In this document: positions 24,943 through 34,237 of the stretch, one piece after another
Layout of the letters: the number at the start of each line of letters is the position of its first letter
Numbering within the stretch: position 1 is the stretch's first letter
From: Ruminococcaceae bacterium UBA6413
GTDB lineage: Bacteria > Bacillota > Clostridia > Oscillospirales > Ruminococcaceae
DNA length: 64,000 bases
NCBI GenBank assembly: GCA_002437415.1
Contig: DJPL01000035.1
Coordinates: 18,261-82,260 of the forward strand
Direction of reading: 5' to 3'
Notes under the pieces: generated by a model
Seen by the model: only the letters and a program-made list of their open reading frames with translations
Told to the model about the DNA's origin: nothing
The model's database searches: none
Translations under genes and position numbers: made by a program

Positions 24943-26508
24943 ATGAAACTGTACCTTACCGACCTTGACGGAACGCTTCTTGACCATAAAGCCGAAATCG
25001 GACGAATGACAGAAGCTGTGATGAATATGCTTATCGACAACGACATTGCAGTAAGCTATGCTACAGCTCGCTCTGTTCATTCTGCAGAGCCGAAGGTAAG
25101 CTGTATAAATTTCAGACTGCCTGTAATCACACACAACGGCGCATTTATCATTGACCCGATCACAAAAGAACGCTTGGTAACTCACTTTTTCAGCAAGCAA
25201 TCAAAAGCGTTCCTGAAAGACTTTTTCCGTGAACATAAAGAGTCGGTACTTGTCTATTCGGTCATTGATAATTATGAACGCGTCAGCTATCTTGAAGAAA
25301 GGCTTAACAAAGGCACGGTGCGCTATCTTAAGGACAGAGCCGGAGATAAGCGTATGTACTGTGCCAAGGACTATGATGAGCTTTTTGAGGGCGATATTTA
25401 TTATATAACTTTAATCGAGCCGATAACCTCCCCCGAGGAGCTTGACAGCTGTTTTTATAACAAAAACGGATTTTCAAGAAATTATCAACCGGATACATAC
25501 GATACCAGCGAATACTGGTATGAGATATACCGTGACGATGTATCAAAAGCAAACGCCGCACTGAAACTTAAAGAAATGCTCGGTGCAGACGAACTTATAG
25601 TGTTCGGTGACAATACAAACGATATCTCTATGTTTTCGGTAGCCGACAGATGCTATGCCGTATCAAACGCTACCGAACAGCTGAAAGAGCTTGCAACAGG
25701 CGTTATCCGCTCAAACGAACAAAGCGGCGTGCCTGTGTTCATCCAAAACGACAACTGCACAGTATGGCAGTATAATAAACAACCGTTACACGTTGCCCCC
25801 GACAACGCGCGTTTCAGTGCCTGCACCGCTACAGCCGACAGTGGCGACGGTGTCGGGATACTCAACGAAAAGCAGATACACGCAACGCTTAAAAGCTATT
25901 TTGCTTCTTCCCTGTTTGACAAGGAAATAAAGATAGGAAACTACTTTGCCGACCTTGTCACCGAGAACGGCATATTTGAGATACAAACGGCAAACTTCAA
26001 ATACTTAGTACCCAAGCTCAATACTTTTCTTAAAGCTTCTCACGTCACAGTAGTATACCCATATCATAAAAAGAGCCGCCTTAATTACATTGACAAAGCC
26101 ACCGGGAAAATTCTTAAAAGCGGAAGAACCGTCACCGCAAGCGATATGACCGATTTCTTTATCGAACTTTACAGAATAAAACAGTACCTCAGCGATCCTA
26201 ACCTTACGATCTGCATTGCAGATATTGCGGTAGAAAACCTGAGATACTGTGCTAAAGATATGAAACGCAGAAAGTCGGACAGAAAGGTTACCGTTCCGAC
26301 TTCTCTGCTACAGCTTACTTATTTGGAGGACAGCAACAGCTACAGATGCTTTATCCCCGAGGGCTTACCCGAAACGTTTACTCTCAAAGAATTCAGAAAG
26401 TGTATGCGTTCGGGCGACGCCTCAATAGCGATAAGGATACTGCTGTATGTCGGTGTAATTGACTATGCCGGTAAGCGCGGCAACGAATACCTCTACAGGA
26501 TCACATAA
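24943..26508 (+). CDS. Cof-type HAD hydrolase fused to a DUF8091/PD-(D/E)XK-like domain
   Basis: The start is the ATG at 24943 (MKLYLTDLDGTLLD), five bases after GGAGAG. Residues 1 to about 270 are a Cof-type HAD phosphatase: motif I DLDGT, a long cap, motif IV VFGDNTNDISMF, and a terminal GVPVFI like GVAKFI of Cof proteins. After a linker, residues about 305-521 are a different domain: IHATLKSYF, IGNYFADLVTENGIFEIQT, NFKYLVPKLNTFL, then SLLQLTYLEDSNSYRCFIPEG and a winged-helix-like end. The spacing of ADL and EIQ resembles a PD-(D/E)XK nuclease core; I recall the same region as DUF8091. The fusion looks genuine, with one frame and no stop. Function unknown. Confidence 0.75.
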   Translation: MKLYLTDLDGTLLDHKAEIGRMTEAVMNMLIDNDIAVSYATARSVHSAEPKVSCINFRLPVITHNGAFIIDPITKERLVTHFFSKQSKAFLKDFFREHKESVLVYSVIDNYERVSYLEERLNKGTVRYLKDRAGDKRMYCAKDYDELFEGDIYYITLIEPITSPEELDSCFYNKNGFSRNYQPDTYDTSEYWYEIYRDDVSKANAALKLKEMLGADELIVFGDNTNDISMFSVADRCYAVSNATEQLKELATGVIRSNEQSGVPVFIQNDNCTVWQYNKQPLHVAPDNARFSACTATADSGDGVGILNEKQIHATLKSYFASSLFDKEIKIGNYFADLVTENGIFEIQTANFKYLVPKLNTFLKASHVTVVYPYHKKSRLNYIDKATGKILKSGRTVTASDMTDFFIELYRIKQYLSDPNLTICIADIAVENLRYCAKDMKRRKSDRKVTVPTSLLQLTYLEDSNSYRCFIPEGLPETFTLKEFRKCMRSGDASIAIRILLYVGVIDYAGKRGNEYLYRIT

Positions 26509-26510
26509 TA

Positions 26511-28325
26511 TTACGAAGCATTCTCTACATAATACTGCGCCTGAGCATTGTACATTTCGGAATAAATACCGTTGTTGATTTTCACAAGCTCATCGTGTGT
26601 GCCGTATTCCTTTATCGTATCATCGGCAAATACGGCTATTTTATCGCAGAATTTACAGCTTGACAGTCTGTGTGATATGTAGATAGCGGTCTTGCCGCCT
26701 ACAAGCTCGTTGAAGTGCTTATATATCTCATATTCGGCTACAGGGTCAAGTGCCGCTGTAGGCTCATCAAGTATTACTATCGGGCTGTCACGGTAAAGAG
26801 CGCGACAGATTGCAGTCTTTTGCTGCTGACCGCCCGAAAGCTCCGTGCCGTTTTCATCATAGCTTTTGAATATCGTTGTATCAAACTTGTTTTCAAGCTT
26901 CATTGCGTCTTCATATAAGCCTGACATTTTAAGCGTTCTGATAAGCTTTTCCTCGTCTTCCTGCTCGTCAAGTATGATATTCTCCTTAAGGCTGAAAGCA
27001 AACAGCTCAAAATCCTGGAATACCACCGAGAACAGCTTTCTGTACTCACTGTCTGAGTAGTCCTTTATATTGATATTATCGATCAGTATCTCACCGTCGC
27101 TGACATCATACATACGGCAAAGCAGTTTTATAAACGTTGTCTTTCCTGCGCCGTTAAGTCCGACTACAGACAGATGCTCGCCCTGCTCTATTGTAATATT
27201 GATATTTCTGAGAACATATTTTTCACTTCTCGGATACTTGAAGCTTACGTTTCTGAACTCAATAACGTGTTCGCCGTCCGAAACAGGCTTATCACCCTTT
27301 GTCATTCTGTCGGAAATTGCATCAAATTTCAGATATTCGTATGCGTAATCGCAAGCCTTTATTGTTTCCGCAATGCCCGATACGATCGAATACAGCCCCC
27401 AGTAAAGCGTTGATGCGGATGAAACACACATCGTAAAATCACCGAGTGTGATCGCTCCCATCAGTGCCTTAAAACCTAAGTAGAAATATGAAAGCCCGTC
27501 ACGCAGTCCGTTTGTCAGATTGGACAATTGCATATATTTCCGCTGAGCCTTGTACTGTTCTCTGAATGTATCAACAGTTTCATTGCTGTAGTAATCCGCT
27601 TTATCGCACATCATATCCTTACTGTCAAACAGTCTGACTTCCTTGCCGTTTGATGGAGCGGACAGCTGATAGAAGAAATATCCGAAAAGACGGTTGATTT
27701 TCGACAGCTTCTTGAAATATTCCACATCAAGCTCGTTGCTCTTATTAGTAAATATCATGATAAGAACAAGCGATATGATCTGTATCGGCAGAAGGAGCGG
27801 ACAGGTAACGGCGATTATCGTTATGATACCCAGCACTTTTACACAGTTTGAAACGACGTTAAAGAAAATGTTGAGTATTCCCACTACTCCGCCGCTGTAC
27901 CATGACATACCCTCTTTTGCCTTGTTCATCTGATCGAGTGTATCCGGGTCTTCGGTATGCTCAAAATCCATCTTCATAACTTTTTCGGACAGGCTTACTT
28001 CAAAATACTCGTTGAACCACTCGGAATAAATATTCTTTATCTCGTTTACAAGATAGTTGATAAGCGCCGCAAGTAAGGTCACGCCGACTATAAGCGCAAT
28101 GCAGAATATCGCAGTAGGTATATGCTCCTCAGCTTTACCGCCGCCGATTATTGCGGCGATCTCATCTACAAGGTATTTGGACGAGATGATATTAACCATT
28201 GCCTGCGTAAATGAAACTACGATCTGCAAAGCATAAGCAATAAAAAGCTGAGGTTTATTCTTAACTGCCGTTTTCAGCATAAATTTAAGCGTCGGTAAGG
28301 TCTTTTTCTCTTTTGTTTTACGCAT
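26511..28325 (-). CDS. ABC exporter, fused permease-ATPase (second of a pair)
   Basis: The 604 residues comprise about six membrane helices (to residue ~330) and a C-terminal nucleotide-binding domain with Walker A GLNGAGKTTFIKLL, signature LSGGQQQKTAICRAL, Walker B IVILDEPTAALDP and H-loop YISHRLSS. All catalytic residues are intact. It overlaps the preceding ABC gene by 8 bp, so the two probably form a heterodimeric exporter. It converges on the HAD gene with only 2 bp between stops. Confidence 0.9.
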   Translation of the reverse strand: MRKTKEKKTLPTLKFMLKTAVKNKPQLFIAYALQIVVSFTQAMVNIISSKYLVDEIAAIIGGGKAEEHIPTAIFCIALIVGVTLLAALINYLVNEIKNIYSEWFNEYFEVSLSEKVMKMDFEHTEDPDTLDQMNKAKEGMSWYSGGVVGILNIFFNVVSNCVKVLGIITIIAVTCPLLLPIQIISLVLIMIFTNKSNELDVEYFKKLSKINRLFGYFFYQLSAPSNGKEVRLFDSKDMMCDKADYYSNETVDTFREQYKAQRKYMQLSNLTNGLRDGLSYFYLGFKALMGAITLGDFTMCVSSASTLYWGLYSIVSGIAETIKACDYAYEYLKFDAISDRMTKGDKPVSDGEHVIEFRNVSFKYPRSEKYVLRNINITIEQGEHLSVVGLNGAGKTTFIKLLCRMYDVSDGEILIDNINIKDYSDSEYRKLFSVVFQDFELFAFSLKENIILDEQEDEEKLIRTLKMSGLYEDAMKLENKFDTTIFKSYDENGTELSGGQQQKTAICRALYRDSPIVILDEPTAALDPVAEYEIYKHFNELVGGKTAIYISHRLSSCKFCDKIAVFADDTIKEYGTHDELVKINNGIYSEMYNAQAQYYVENAS

Positions 28326-30174
28326 TTACAGCCACCTCGCTTTCATTGTTGTCAATATAATACTGAGCCTGGACATTGAACATATTTGCATATTCTCCGC
28401 CCTTGTCCATAAGCTCGCTGTGAGTTCCGTACTCGACTATACCGCCGTCCTTGAACATTGCGACCTTGTCGCAGAACTGGGTAGAACTTAACCTGTGGCT
28501 GATATAAACCGCAGTCTTGTTTCCGATAAGCTTGTCAAAATCACCGTACAGCTTACTTTCCGCAAGTGCGTCAAGCGCCGCCGTAGGCTCGTCAAGAACT
28601 ACTACAGGCGCATTTTTATACAATGCTCTTGCAAGTGCCAGCTTCTGCTTTTCGCCGCCCGACAGGTCAACACCGTCATCGTAAACGACCTTGAGTATCT
28701 CGGTATCCATACCTTTTTCAAGCTCTGAGAGCTTATTTTCAAGTCCCGAATCAATAACGCATTGCTTAGCCTTTTCCTTATCGGATATTTCGGGATTGCT
28801 CATTGAAACGTTCATATGCAGAGGGAATGCGAACAGCTCGACCTCCTGAAAAGCAGGTGAGAAAATCTTATAATAGCTATGCTTGTTGTACTGCTTTATA
28901 TTTACGCCGTTCAGCAGTATCTCACCCTCTGTCACCTCATAGAGCCTTAACAGCAGCTTTATAAAGGTGGATTTTCCCGCACCGTTAAGTCCGACCACCG
29001 CAAGCCGTTCGCCTGCGTTAAGAGTGATATTGACGTTTTTCAGCGCATATTTTTCAGCCTTGGGATATTTGAACGAAACATTGCGGAATGTAAATTCATA
29101 GCTGTCACAATGCGGAACATCAATTCCTTTGTCGTCCTTATCTCCGCAGTCTGCGTCCATAAAACTGCGGAAATCGTCATATTCCCTGCTTCTTGCAAGT
29201 ATATCCGATATAGCGGTAAGAAGCTGATTTGTATAATCAAAGAATGTCATTGACGATGCAAGATACAAAGTGAAATTACCTATCGTCATACTACCGTTTA
29301 CAACGCTATACAGGAGCCATATGTAAACTGCCGTCTGCACTCCTGCCCAGAGTAAGGCGTTTACTGTAGCCGACACCGCCCATATCTTTGAATTTTTCTT
29401 CTGAGCCGCATAACGTTCTTTGTTCAGTGCTCTGAACTTTTCGGTAAGCCAGTCTGCTATTCCGAACATTCTTATATCCTTAGCCGCCTCAAAGTCGCTT
29501 GTTGTATAAGAAAGATAATTGTGTCTGCGCCACCACGGAGCTAAGGGATCCCACACCTTTTTCTTACAGTAAGCATTTGTCTTATTGGTGACAACAAATT
29601 GCAGTACCGAGCAGGCAAGTATTGCAAGAACAATAAAAATATTCATTGTACCGAGAATAGCGATACCTACTGCGATTATCGGTATGAGCGTGAGAAAACG
29701 TACTATACATCTCATCATACCCTCTACGCCTTCATTGTTGCTGTTGAGGGCATTTCCCGCTTTCTGATAGCAGTCCATGAAGTCCTTATCTTCAAGATAA
29801 CCGTAATCTACCGACATTATCTTGCGGTTCTTAAGACTCATCTGTCTGAATCTCGCACCGATATAAATGTGAAAGAACGAGTTTCCGTAATAGCTCAGCA
29901 TAGTGGAAATTATCTGAATTACGGTAAATCCGCCCATAAGCAGTGCAAGCGACGCTACACTCTGACCTGTAGTTATCATATCGATAACGAATTTCGATAT
30001 AAATGACCACAGATACTGGATTATCGGCGCACATATTATGCTGATTATTATAATTGGTACGAACTTGTGAGAATAAGCAAACATTGATTTTAAGGCATGA
30101 ATACCGTTGCTGAAAACGCCGTATTCCTTATGATAAGGATTGGTGTTCTTCTCTTTCTCTTTATTTTTCTTCAT
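28318..30174 (-). CDS. ABC exporter, fused permease-ATPase (first of a pair)
   Basis: A 618-residue half-transporter with six membrane helices and an ATPase domain: Walker A GLNGAGKSTFIKLL, signature LSGGEKQKLALARAL, Walker B VVVLDEPTAALDA, H-loop YISHRLSS. The N-terminus is lysine-rich. It is placed between the XRE regulator (14-bp overlap) and a second half-transporter (8-bp overlap), making a three-gene coupled unit. Such pairs export peptides, lipids or drugs; nothing here fixes the substrate. Confidence 0.9.
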   Translation of the reverse strand: MKKNKEKEKNTNPYHKEYGVFSNGIHALKSMFAYSHKFVPIIIISIICAPIIQYLWSFISKFVIDMITTGQSVASLALLMGGFTVIQIISTMLSYYGNSFFHIYIGARFRQMSLKNRKIMSVDYGYLEDKDFMDCYQKAGNALNSNNEGVEGMMRCIVRFLTLIPIIAVGIAILGTMNIFIVLAILACSVLQFVVTNKTNAYCKKKVWDPLAPWWRRHNYLSYTTSDFEAAKDIRMFGIADWLTEKFRALNKERYAAQKKNSKIWAVSATVNALLWAGVQTAVYIWLLYSVVNGSMTIGNFTLYLASSMTFFDYTNQLLTAISDILARSREYDDFRSFMDADCGDKDDKGIDVPHCDSYEFTFRNVSFKYPKAEKYALKNVNITLNAGERLAVVGLNGAGKSTFIKLLLRLYEVTEGEILLNGVNIKQYNKHSYYKIFSPAFQEVELFAFPLHMNVSMSNPEISDKEKAKQCVIDSGLENKLSELEKGMDTEILKVVYDDGVDLSGGEKQKLALARALYKNAPVVVLDEPTAALDALAESKLYGDFDKLIGNKTAVYISHRLSSTQFCDKVAMFKDGGIVEYGTHSELMDKGGEYANMFNVQAQYYIDNNESEVAVNA

Positions 30175-31069
30175 TTTTCTCTCCCATTTTTATAAAGCTC
30201 ATATCCTTTCGGTCAAAGAAAGGATAATCACGGTTGTTTACGCTTGTCTGATAACCATGCGGCTGATTGAGTACGGCAAACGCACCTGTCAGCAAAATAA
30301 GCATTTCCGGTAAGTAGTTTCTTACTCCATAGACTTTTTCTTTATCATTGTCGGCGCAAAGCACGCTTATTTCGATTATCTCTTTGTTTGAGCCGTTGAT
30401 GCTCAAAAGATACTGAAGCGCTTTTTCTATCTTTTCTTTCGAATAACCGAGATGAGTTGCTATGGTTGAAGCACTGGCTACCTCGCCGTTATCAAGAGAA
30501 AGAAGATACATTACCACCTTTAAATTCATCTTATCACCCAAGAAGGCAAACAGCTCCGACAGCTTATCAATATCCGAAAACTGTTTTGCAAAGCTCTCCG
30601 GCTGCTCTATATAGGTGAAATAACGAAAATCCTCATTAAGCCGCATATACGTAAAACCTGTATTGCAAGTGCACTCGGAAACGAACGAGCCTTTTGAATC
30701 TTTGAAATCGGGAACATCGTAATAATAACGGCATTCACGCCACGCAGTCAACTGCATAGCCCAGATTATGTTACGGTAATTTCTCAGCCACTCGGCACAG
30801 GAATCATGATTGCTGTCGGCTATAGCCTGCATATGATTCACTACCTGTTGTTCAAACGAGCATTTTTCTTCTCCTCTGCCGTACAGATTATCGATCGATA
30901 CATTGAAGATGTCCGCTATCTTCGGCAGTAAATCACCGTCGGGATAGCTCCCGTTTTCCCACTTTGATACTGCCTGAGCAGTAACACCCAGCTTAGCGGC
31001 AAGCTGTTCCTGCGTAATGCCGCTTTGCTTTCTGAGCTTCTGTAACTGCTTTGAAAAAATTGTTTCCAT
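30161..31069 (-). CDS. XRE-family regulator with C-terminal winged-helix-like domain
   Basis: Residues 1-65 are an HTH_3 domain (LRKQSGITQEQLAAKLGVTAQ, then AVSKWENG) ending NVSIDNLYG. The middle (about 75-180) is an aromatic-rich region unlike common families. Residues about 185-250 look like a second, ArsR-like winged helix (MNLKVVMYLLSLDNGEVASA, IATHLGYSKEKIEKALQYLL). It leads the ABC pair and overlaps it by 14 bp, so it is likely a local sensor-regulator of the exporter. GGGGGA precedes the ATG. Confidence 0.82.
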   Translation of the reverse strand: METIFSKQLQKLRKQSGITQEQLAAKLGVTAQAVSKWENGSYPDGDLLPKIADIFNVSIDNLYGRGEEKCSFEQQVVNHMQAIADSNHDSCAEWLRNYRNIIWAMQLTAWRECRYYYDVPDFKDSKGSFVSECTCNTGFTYMRLNEDFRYFTYIEQPESFAKQFSDIDKLSELFAFLGDKMNLKVVMYLLSLDNGEVASASTIATHLGYSKEKIEKALQYLLSINGSNKEIIEISVLCADNDKEKVYGVRNYLPEMLILLTGAFAVLNQPHGYQTSVNNRDYPFFDRKDMSFIKMGEKNEEK

Positions 31070-31084
31070 ATCAATTCCCCCTTG

Positions 31085-31122
31085 TTTGTACTAAGTTTAA
31101 CACAAATATCAGTTGTATGCAA
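31085..31122 (-). promoter_or_regulatory. Promoter of the XRE-ABC-ABC unit with overlapping dyad
   Basis: Minus strand TTGCAT (31122-31117), 17 bp, TAAACT (31099-31094). An imperfect 22-bp palindrome (8 of 11 positions symmetrical; arms TTTGT and ACAAA) spans 31085-31106 over the -10 box, fitting autorepression. Confidence 0.5.
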
Positions 31123-31196
31123 CATATATTTAACTCCAAAATTCAAATTTCAGTTTATAAAATTCTCCAATTCAACCAAACAAAGAAAAAGGCATA

Positions 31197-31229
31197 GAAA
31201 AAAGCGGCAAAGCGAGTTGCTCTGCCGCC
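31197..31229 (-). terminator. Terminator after ppa-maf-orphan
   Basis: Minus strand GCGGCAGAGC, short loop, GCTTTGCCGC, then TTTTTT. Confidence 0.85.
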
Positions 31230-31247
31230 GTTTGAGTTTTATAATTA

Positions 31248-31511
31248 TCAGAAAGCAAAATAATCCGGTGTAGAATCGCCCGTAACAGGAGCAAAACCAA
31301 CGATCGGTCCGATCTCATCAGGACCGTCAGCCTCAAATACAGTACCGAATTTGTCATTCGTTGCAATGTCGAAAAATTTTCCTACTGCGCCTTCCTTAAT
31401 AACAGAGCCGTTTGAAAGATATATCTTTCCGTCAACGGTCTTGACTTCTTTGAGTACTTCTCCGTCATACTCCGTGATATCCTTTGTAAATGCGTTGTTC
31501 AAAAATAACAT
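31248..31511 (-). CDS. Small acidic protein of unknown function
   Basis: The start is set at 31511 (MLFLNNAFTKD), with AAAGGA ten bases upstream; a start six codons earlier lacks spacing. The 87 residues are acidic and glycine-rich with a likely beta-strand pattern (EVLKEVKTVDGKIYLSNGSVIKEG is one stretch in outline), no Cys and no membrane segment; it ends in an aromatic DYFAF. I do not recognise a family. It is the last gene of ppa-maf, before a strong terminator. Confidence 0.6.
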   Translation of the reverse strand: MLFLNNAFTKDITEYDGEVLKEVKTVDGKIYLSNGSVIKEGAVGKFFDIATNDKFGTVFEADGPDEIGPIVGFAPVTGDSTPDYFAF

Positions 31512-31542
31512 ACCTTTGCGTCCTTTCACTATAGATTATTTT

Positions 31543-32088
31543 TTAAACAGATTTCAGCTCTCTTGCAAGCCGTGCCACAGGCAACCCGACAACATTGTAA
31601 AAATCGCCGTTTATGCGTTTTACAAACATAGCACCCTTTTCCTGAATGCCATAAGCGCCTGCCTTATCCATAGGTTCGCCGCTTGCAATATACTGCCAAA
31701 TCTCATCATCGCCGAGCGGATAAAACTCCACCTCGGTCTTTTCATAAAAATGTATATGCTTATCGGGAGAAATTACGCATACTCCCGTAAGTACCGAATG
31801 CGTCTTTCCTGACAGCTTCTTCAGCATATCAAATGCATCCTGCTCATTTTTGGGTTTGCCCATGATCTCATTATCAAGAGCAACGACCGTATCAGCACCG
31901 ATAACCGTATCGTCCGGATATTTTTCGGCTATCTCCTGTGCCTTCTGCCGTGACAGCATAAGCACTGCATCGCACGGTAAAGTACCGTCGGGTATATTCT
32001 CTTCACCTGTTGCGGGAACTGATTTAAAATCAAAGCCTGCCAAGGTCATAAGCTCAATTCTGCGTGGAGATTTACTTGCCAGGATCAT
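31543..32088 (-). CDS. maf: Maf-like nucleoside triphosphate pyrophosphatase
   Basis: Removes non-canonical or modified nucleotides by hydrolysis to the monophosphate. The start is the ATG at 32088 (MILASKSPRRIELM), inside the end of ppa. Motifs: ASKSPRR, the conserved EEN, ADTVVALDNEIMGKP, and SGKTHSVLTGVCV. 181 residues is slightly short but complete. The 17-bp overlap with ppa couples a pyrophosphate producer to the pyrophosphatase. Confidence 0.93.
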   Translation of the reverse strand: MILASKSPRRIELMTLAGFDFKSVPATGEENIPDGTLPCDAVLMLSRQKAQEIAEKYPDDTVIGADTVVALDNEIMGKPKNEQDAFDMLKKLSGKTHSVLTGVCVISPDKHIHFYEKTEVEFYPLGDDEIWQYIASGEPMDKAGAYGIQEKGAMFVKRINGDFYNVVGLPVARLARELKSV

Positions 32089-32629
32089 CGTTATTGTACT
32101 TTTCCCCGTAAACCTCATCGTAATTTGCGATACATTCCTTGATTATCTCAACTGCCGCCTTGTGTCCCATTACCTCATTTACGGCTGTTTCCTTGCCCTC
32201 AAGCTGTTTATAGACCTTGAAGAAGTGGAGCATTTCGTCAAAGATGTGCGAGGGCAAGCCCTCAATGCTTCTGTAGGAATTGTAATTGGGGTCTTCAAAA
32301 GGAATTGCTATGATTTTCTGATCCATCTTGCCGTTATCTATCATATTGATAACGCCAATAGGATAGCACTGAACAAGCACCAGCGGAACGAGAGGCTCGT
32401 TGCACAGAACAAGCACATCAAGCGGGTCGCCGTCATCTGCAAGTGTCTTCGGAATAAATCCGTAGTTTGCGGGATAGTGTGTTGATGTGTACAGTATTCT
32501 GTCAAGGATAAGCACGCCTGTCTTCTTGTCAAGCTCGTACTTTGATTTACTTCCCTTTGATATTTCAATAACGGCTAAAAAGTCGTTCGGGGTCACTCTT
32601 TCTTTGTCAATATCATGCCAGATGTTCAT
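32072..32629 (-). CDS. ppa: Inorganic pyrophosphatase, family I
   Basis: Hydrolyses pyrophosphate to phosphate. The start is at 32629 (MNIWHDIDKERV) behind GGGAAAGG; the longer frame includes the promoter. The 185 residues carry EISKGSKSKYELDKKTG, RILYTSTHYPANYGFIPKTL and the metal-binding DDGDPLDVLVL. This is the short clostridial-type family I enzyme. It leads the ppa-maf-orphan operon. Confidence 0.94.
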   Translation of the reverse strand: MNIWHDIDKERVTPNDFLAVIEISKGSKSKYELDKKTGVLILDRILYTSTHYPANYGFIPKTLADDGDPLDVLVLCNEPLVPLVLVQCYPIGVINMIDNGKMDQKIIAIPFEDPNYNSYRSIEGLPSHIFDEMLHFFKVYKQLEGKETAVNEVMGHKAAVEIIKECIANYDEVYGEKYNNDDPGK

Positions 32630-32669
32630 AAGTTTAACCTTTCCCAGCGTAAACGCTATTATCATTTTA

Positions 32670-32698
32670 ATTATACAACTAAATTTACAACATTTCAA
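32670..32698 (-). promoter_or_regulatory. Promoter of ppa
   Basis: Minus strand TTGAAA (32698-32693), 17 bp, TATAAT (32675-32670). Confidence 0.85.
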
Positions 32699-32760
32699 GC
32701 GATTTTTGCACTTTTTTGTAAAAATACTCAGAATTGCTCAGAATGTAGAAAAACAAGGCG

Positions 32761-34089
32761 TTATGCCCTTTCAAATGCTCTTAATGTCCTGATCGCTATT
32801 ATAGCGACAAGCAGTCCGCTTGCAGTCCATATGATGGGTTCGGAAATGCAGACACCGAAATAGCCGCATATAGGTATAACGGCAATTACCGTTACTATCT
32901 TCCATATCATCTCCACAAGGCTTGCTCCTATCGGAACTACGCTCTTTCCCAGTCCCTGCAAGGTACATCTGAGCGACAGGAGCGTGTTTAAGGCGTAGTA
33001 GAACGGTACGTTTATACGCAGATAGTAAACCGCGGTATCGATTATTTCGCGATTATCGGCAGGCGCTATCATAAGTACAAGCTGTTCACCGAAAAGGTAT
33101 ACAAGTAGCACCGCAAGCGTTGACCAGCCGTAGCCTATCAGCAAACCGTATTTTATGCTCTTTTTTATTCTGTCAAATCTGCCTGCACCGAGGTTCTGGC
33201 TTACGAATGTAACAAGCGTTGCGCTGATCGCCGAGAACGGCATAATTGTAAAGCTGAATATCTTTCGTGCCGCAGTGTGAGCCGAGATTATGTCAGTTCC
33301 GAGTCCGTTGATGCCGTTTTGCAGTACGATTGAGCCTATGTCAACTATCGAGTACATAAGCGCCATACCAAGACCCGTTGCAAGCAGTGCTTTGATCTCT
33401 GCACCGTGAAGTCCGAAGTCCGACTTATGAAGCTTTAAGAACGGACATTTCTTTATAAGATAAATAAAACAGATAACCGCCGAGATAAGCTGTGCTATCA
33501 CAGTAGCCAGCGCCGCACCGTCAACACCCATTCCGAAGCCGAATATGAACAGAAAATCAAGTCCTACATTGAGCAATGCCGATATTACAAGAATTATAAG
33601 CGGCACTACGCTGTCGCCAAGTGCACGCAGAATGTTAGACTCAAGGTTGTATATGAGCGTAACAACAAGTCCGCCCGCTACAATAGTAAGATACAGCTTA
33701 GCTTCATCAAAAATCTCCGCAGGAGTATTCAGCGCCGTAAGAAGCGGCTCGACAAATACAATGCACAACGTCATAATTATTGCTGTGATAATTGCCGAAT
33801 ATGTAATCATTCCCGCTACAGTACGGCGCACGTTGTTCATATCACCCGCGCCGTAATGCTTTGCTACCGGTATTGCAAAACCGGTGCATAAGCCGTTAAT
33901 AATGTTGAACATCAGCGAAACCACCGATGTTGTTGAGCCTACAGCTGATAACGATAACTCTCCGAGCTTTTTACCGACAATAATAATGTCGACAAGGTTA
34001 TACGCCTGCTGAAACAGACTGCCGAGCAGGATAGGCAAACTGAACAGGAGCATAAGCCTTATTATGCTTCCCTTTGTTAGATCTCTCAT
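32761..34089 (-). CDS. MATE-family efflux transporter
   Basis: The 442-residue protein has twelve membrane helices in two halves. MATE landmarks: PILLGSLFQQAYNLVDIIIVGK near the start, VSLMFNIINGLCTGFAIPVAKHYGAGD, and the second-half counterpart ATLVTFVSQNLGAGRFDRI. These transporters exchange cationic drugs or metabolites for Na+ or H+. It has its own promoter and stands alone; substrate not inferable. Confidence 0.92.
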   Translation of the reverse strand: MRDLTKGSIIRLMLLFSLPILLGSLFQQAYNLVDIIIVGKKLGELSLSAVGSTTSVVSLMFNIINGLCTGFAIPVAKHYGAGDMNNVRRTVAGMITYSAIITAIIMTLCIVFVEPLLTALNTPAEIFDEAKLYLTIVAGGLVVTLIYNLESNILRALGDSVVPLIILVISALLNVGLDFLFIFGFGMGVDGAALATVIAQLISAVICFIYLIKKCPFLKLHKSDFGLHGAEIKALLATGLGMALMYSIVDIGSIVLQNGINGLGTDIISAHTAARKIFSFTIMPFSAISATLVTFVSQNLGAGRFDRIKKSIKYGLLIGYGWSTLAVLLVYLFGEQLVLMIAPADNREIIDTAVYYLRINVPFYYALNTLLSLRCTLQGLGKSVVPIGASLVEMIWKIVTVIAVIPICGYFGVCISEPIIWTASGLLVAIIAIRTLRAFERA

Positions 34090-34178
34090 TGTTTTTTCTT
34101 TTCTTTCCGTTGTTCTTTTGTTACTTTTCTTTTTAGGTAATACCGAACGTTATTTAGCTTATCTTTTCGGTAAACATT

Positions 34179-34207
34179 AGTATAACATATCGCGGACACG
34201 GTTTCAA
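34179..34207 (-). promoter_or_regulatory. Promoter of the MATE gene
   Basis: Minus strand TTGAAA (34207-34202), 17 bp, TATACT (34184-34179). The leader holds an inverted repeat ACCGAA/TTCGGT (about 34143-34172). Confidence 0.75.
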
Positions 34208-34237
34208 GTAAAAAATGCTTGTTATTGCGGAGTTTTT

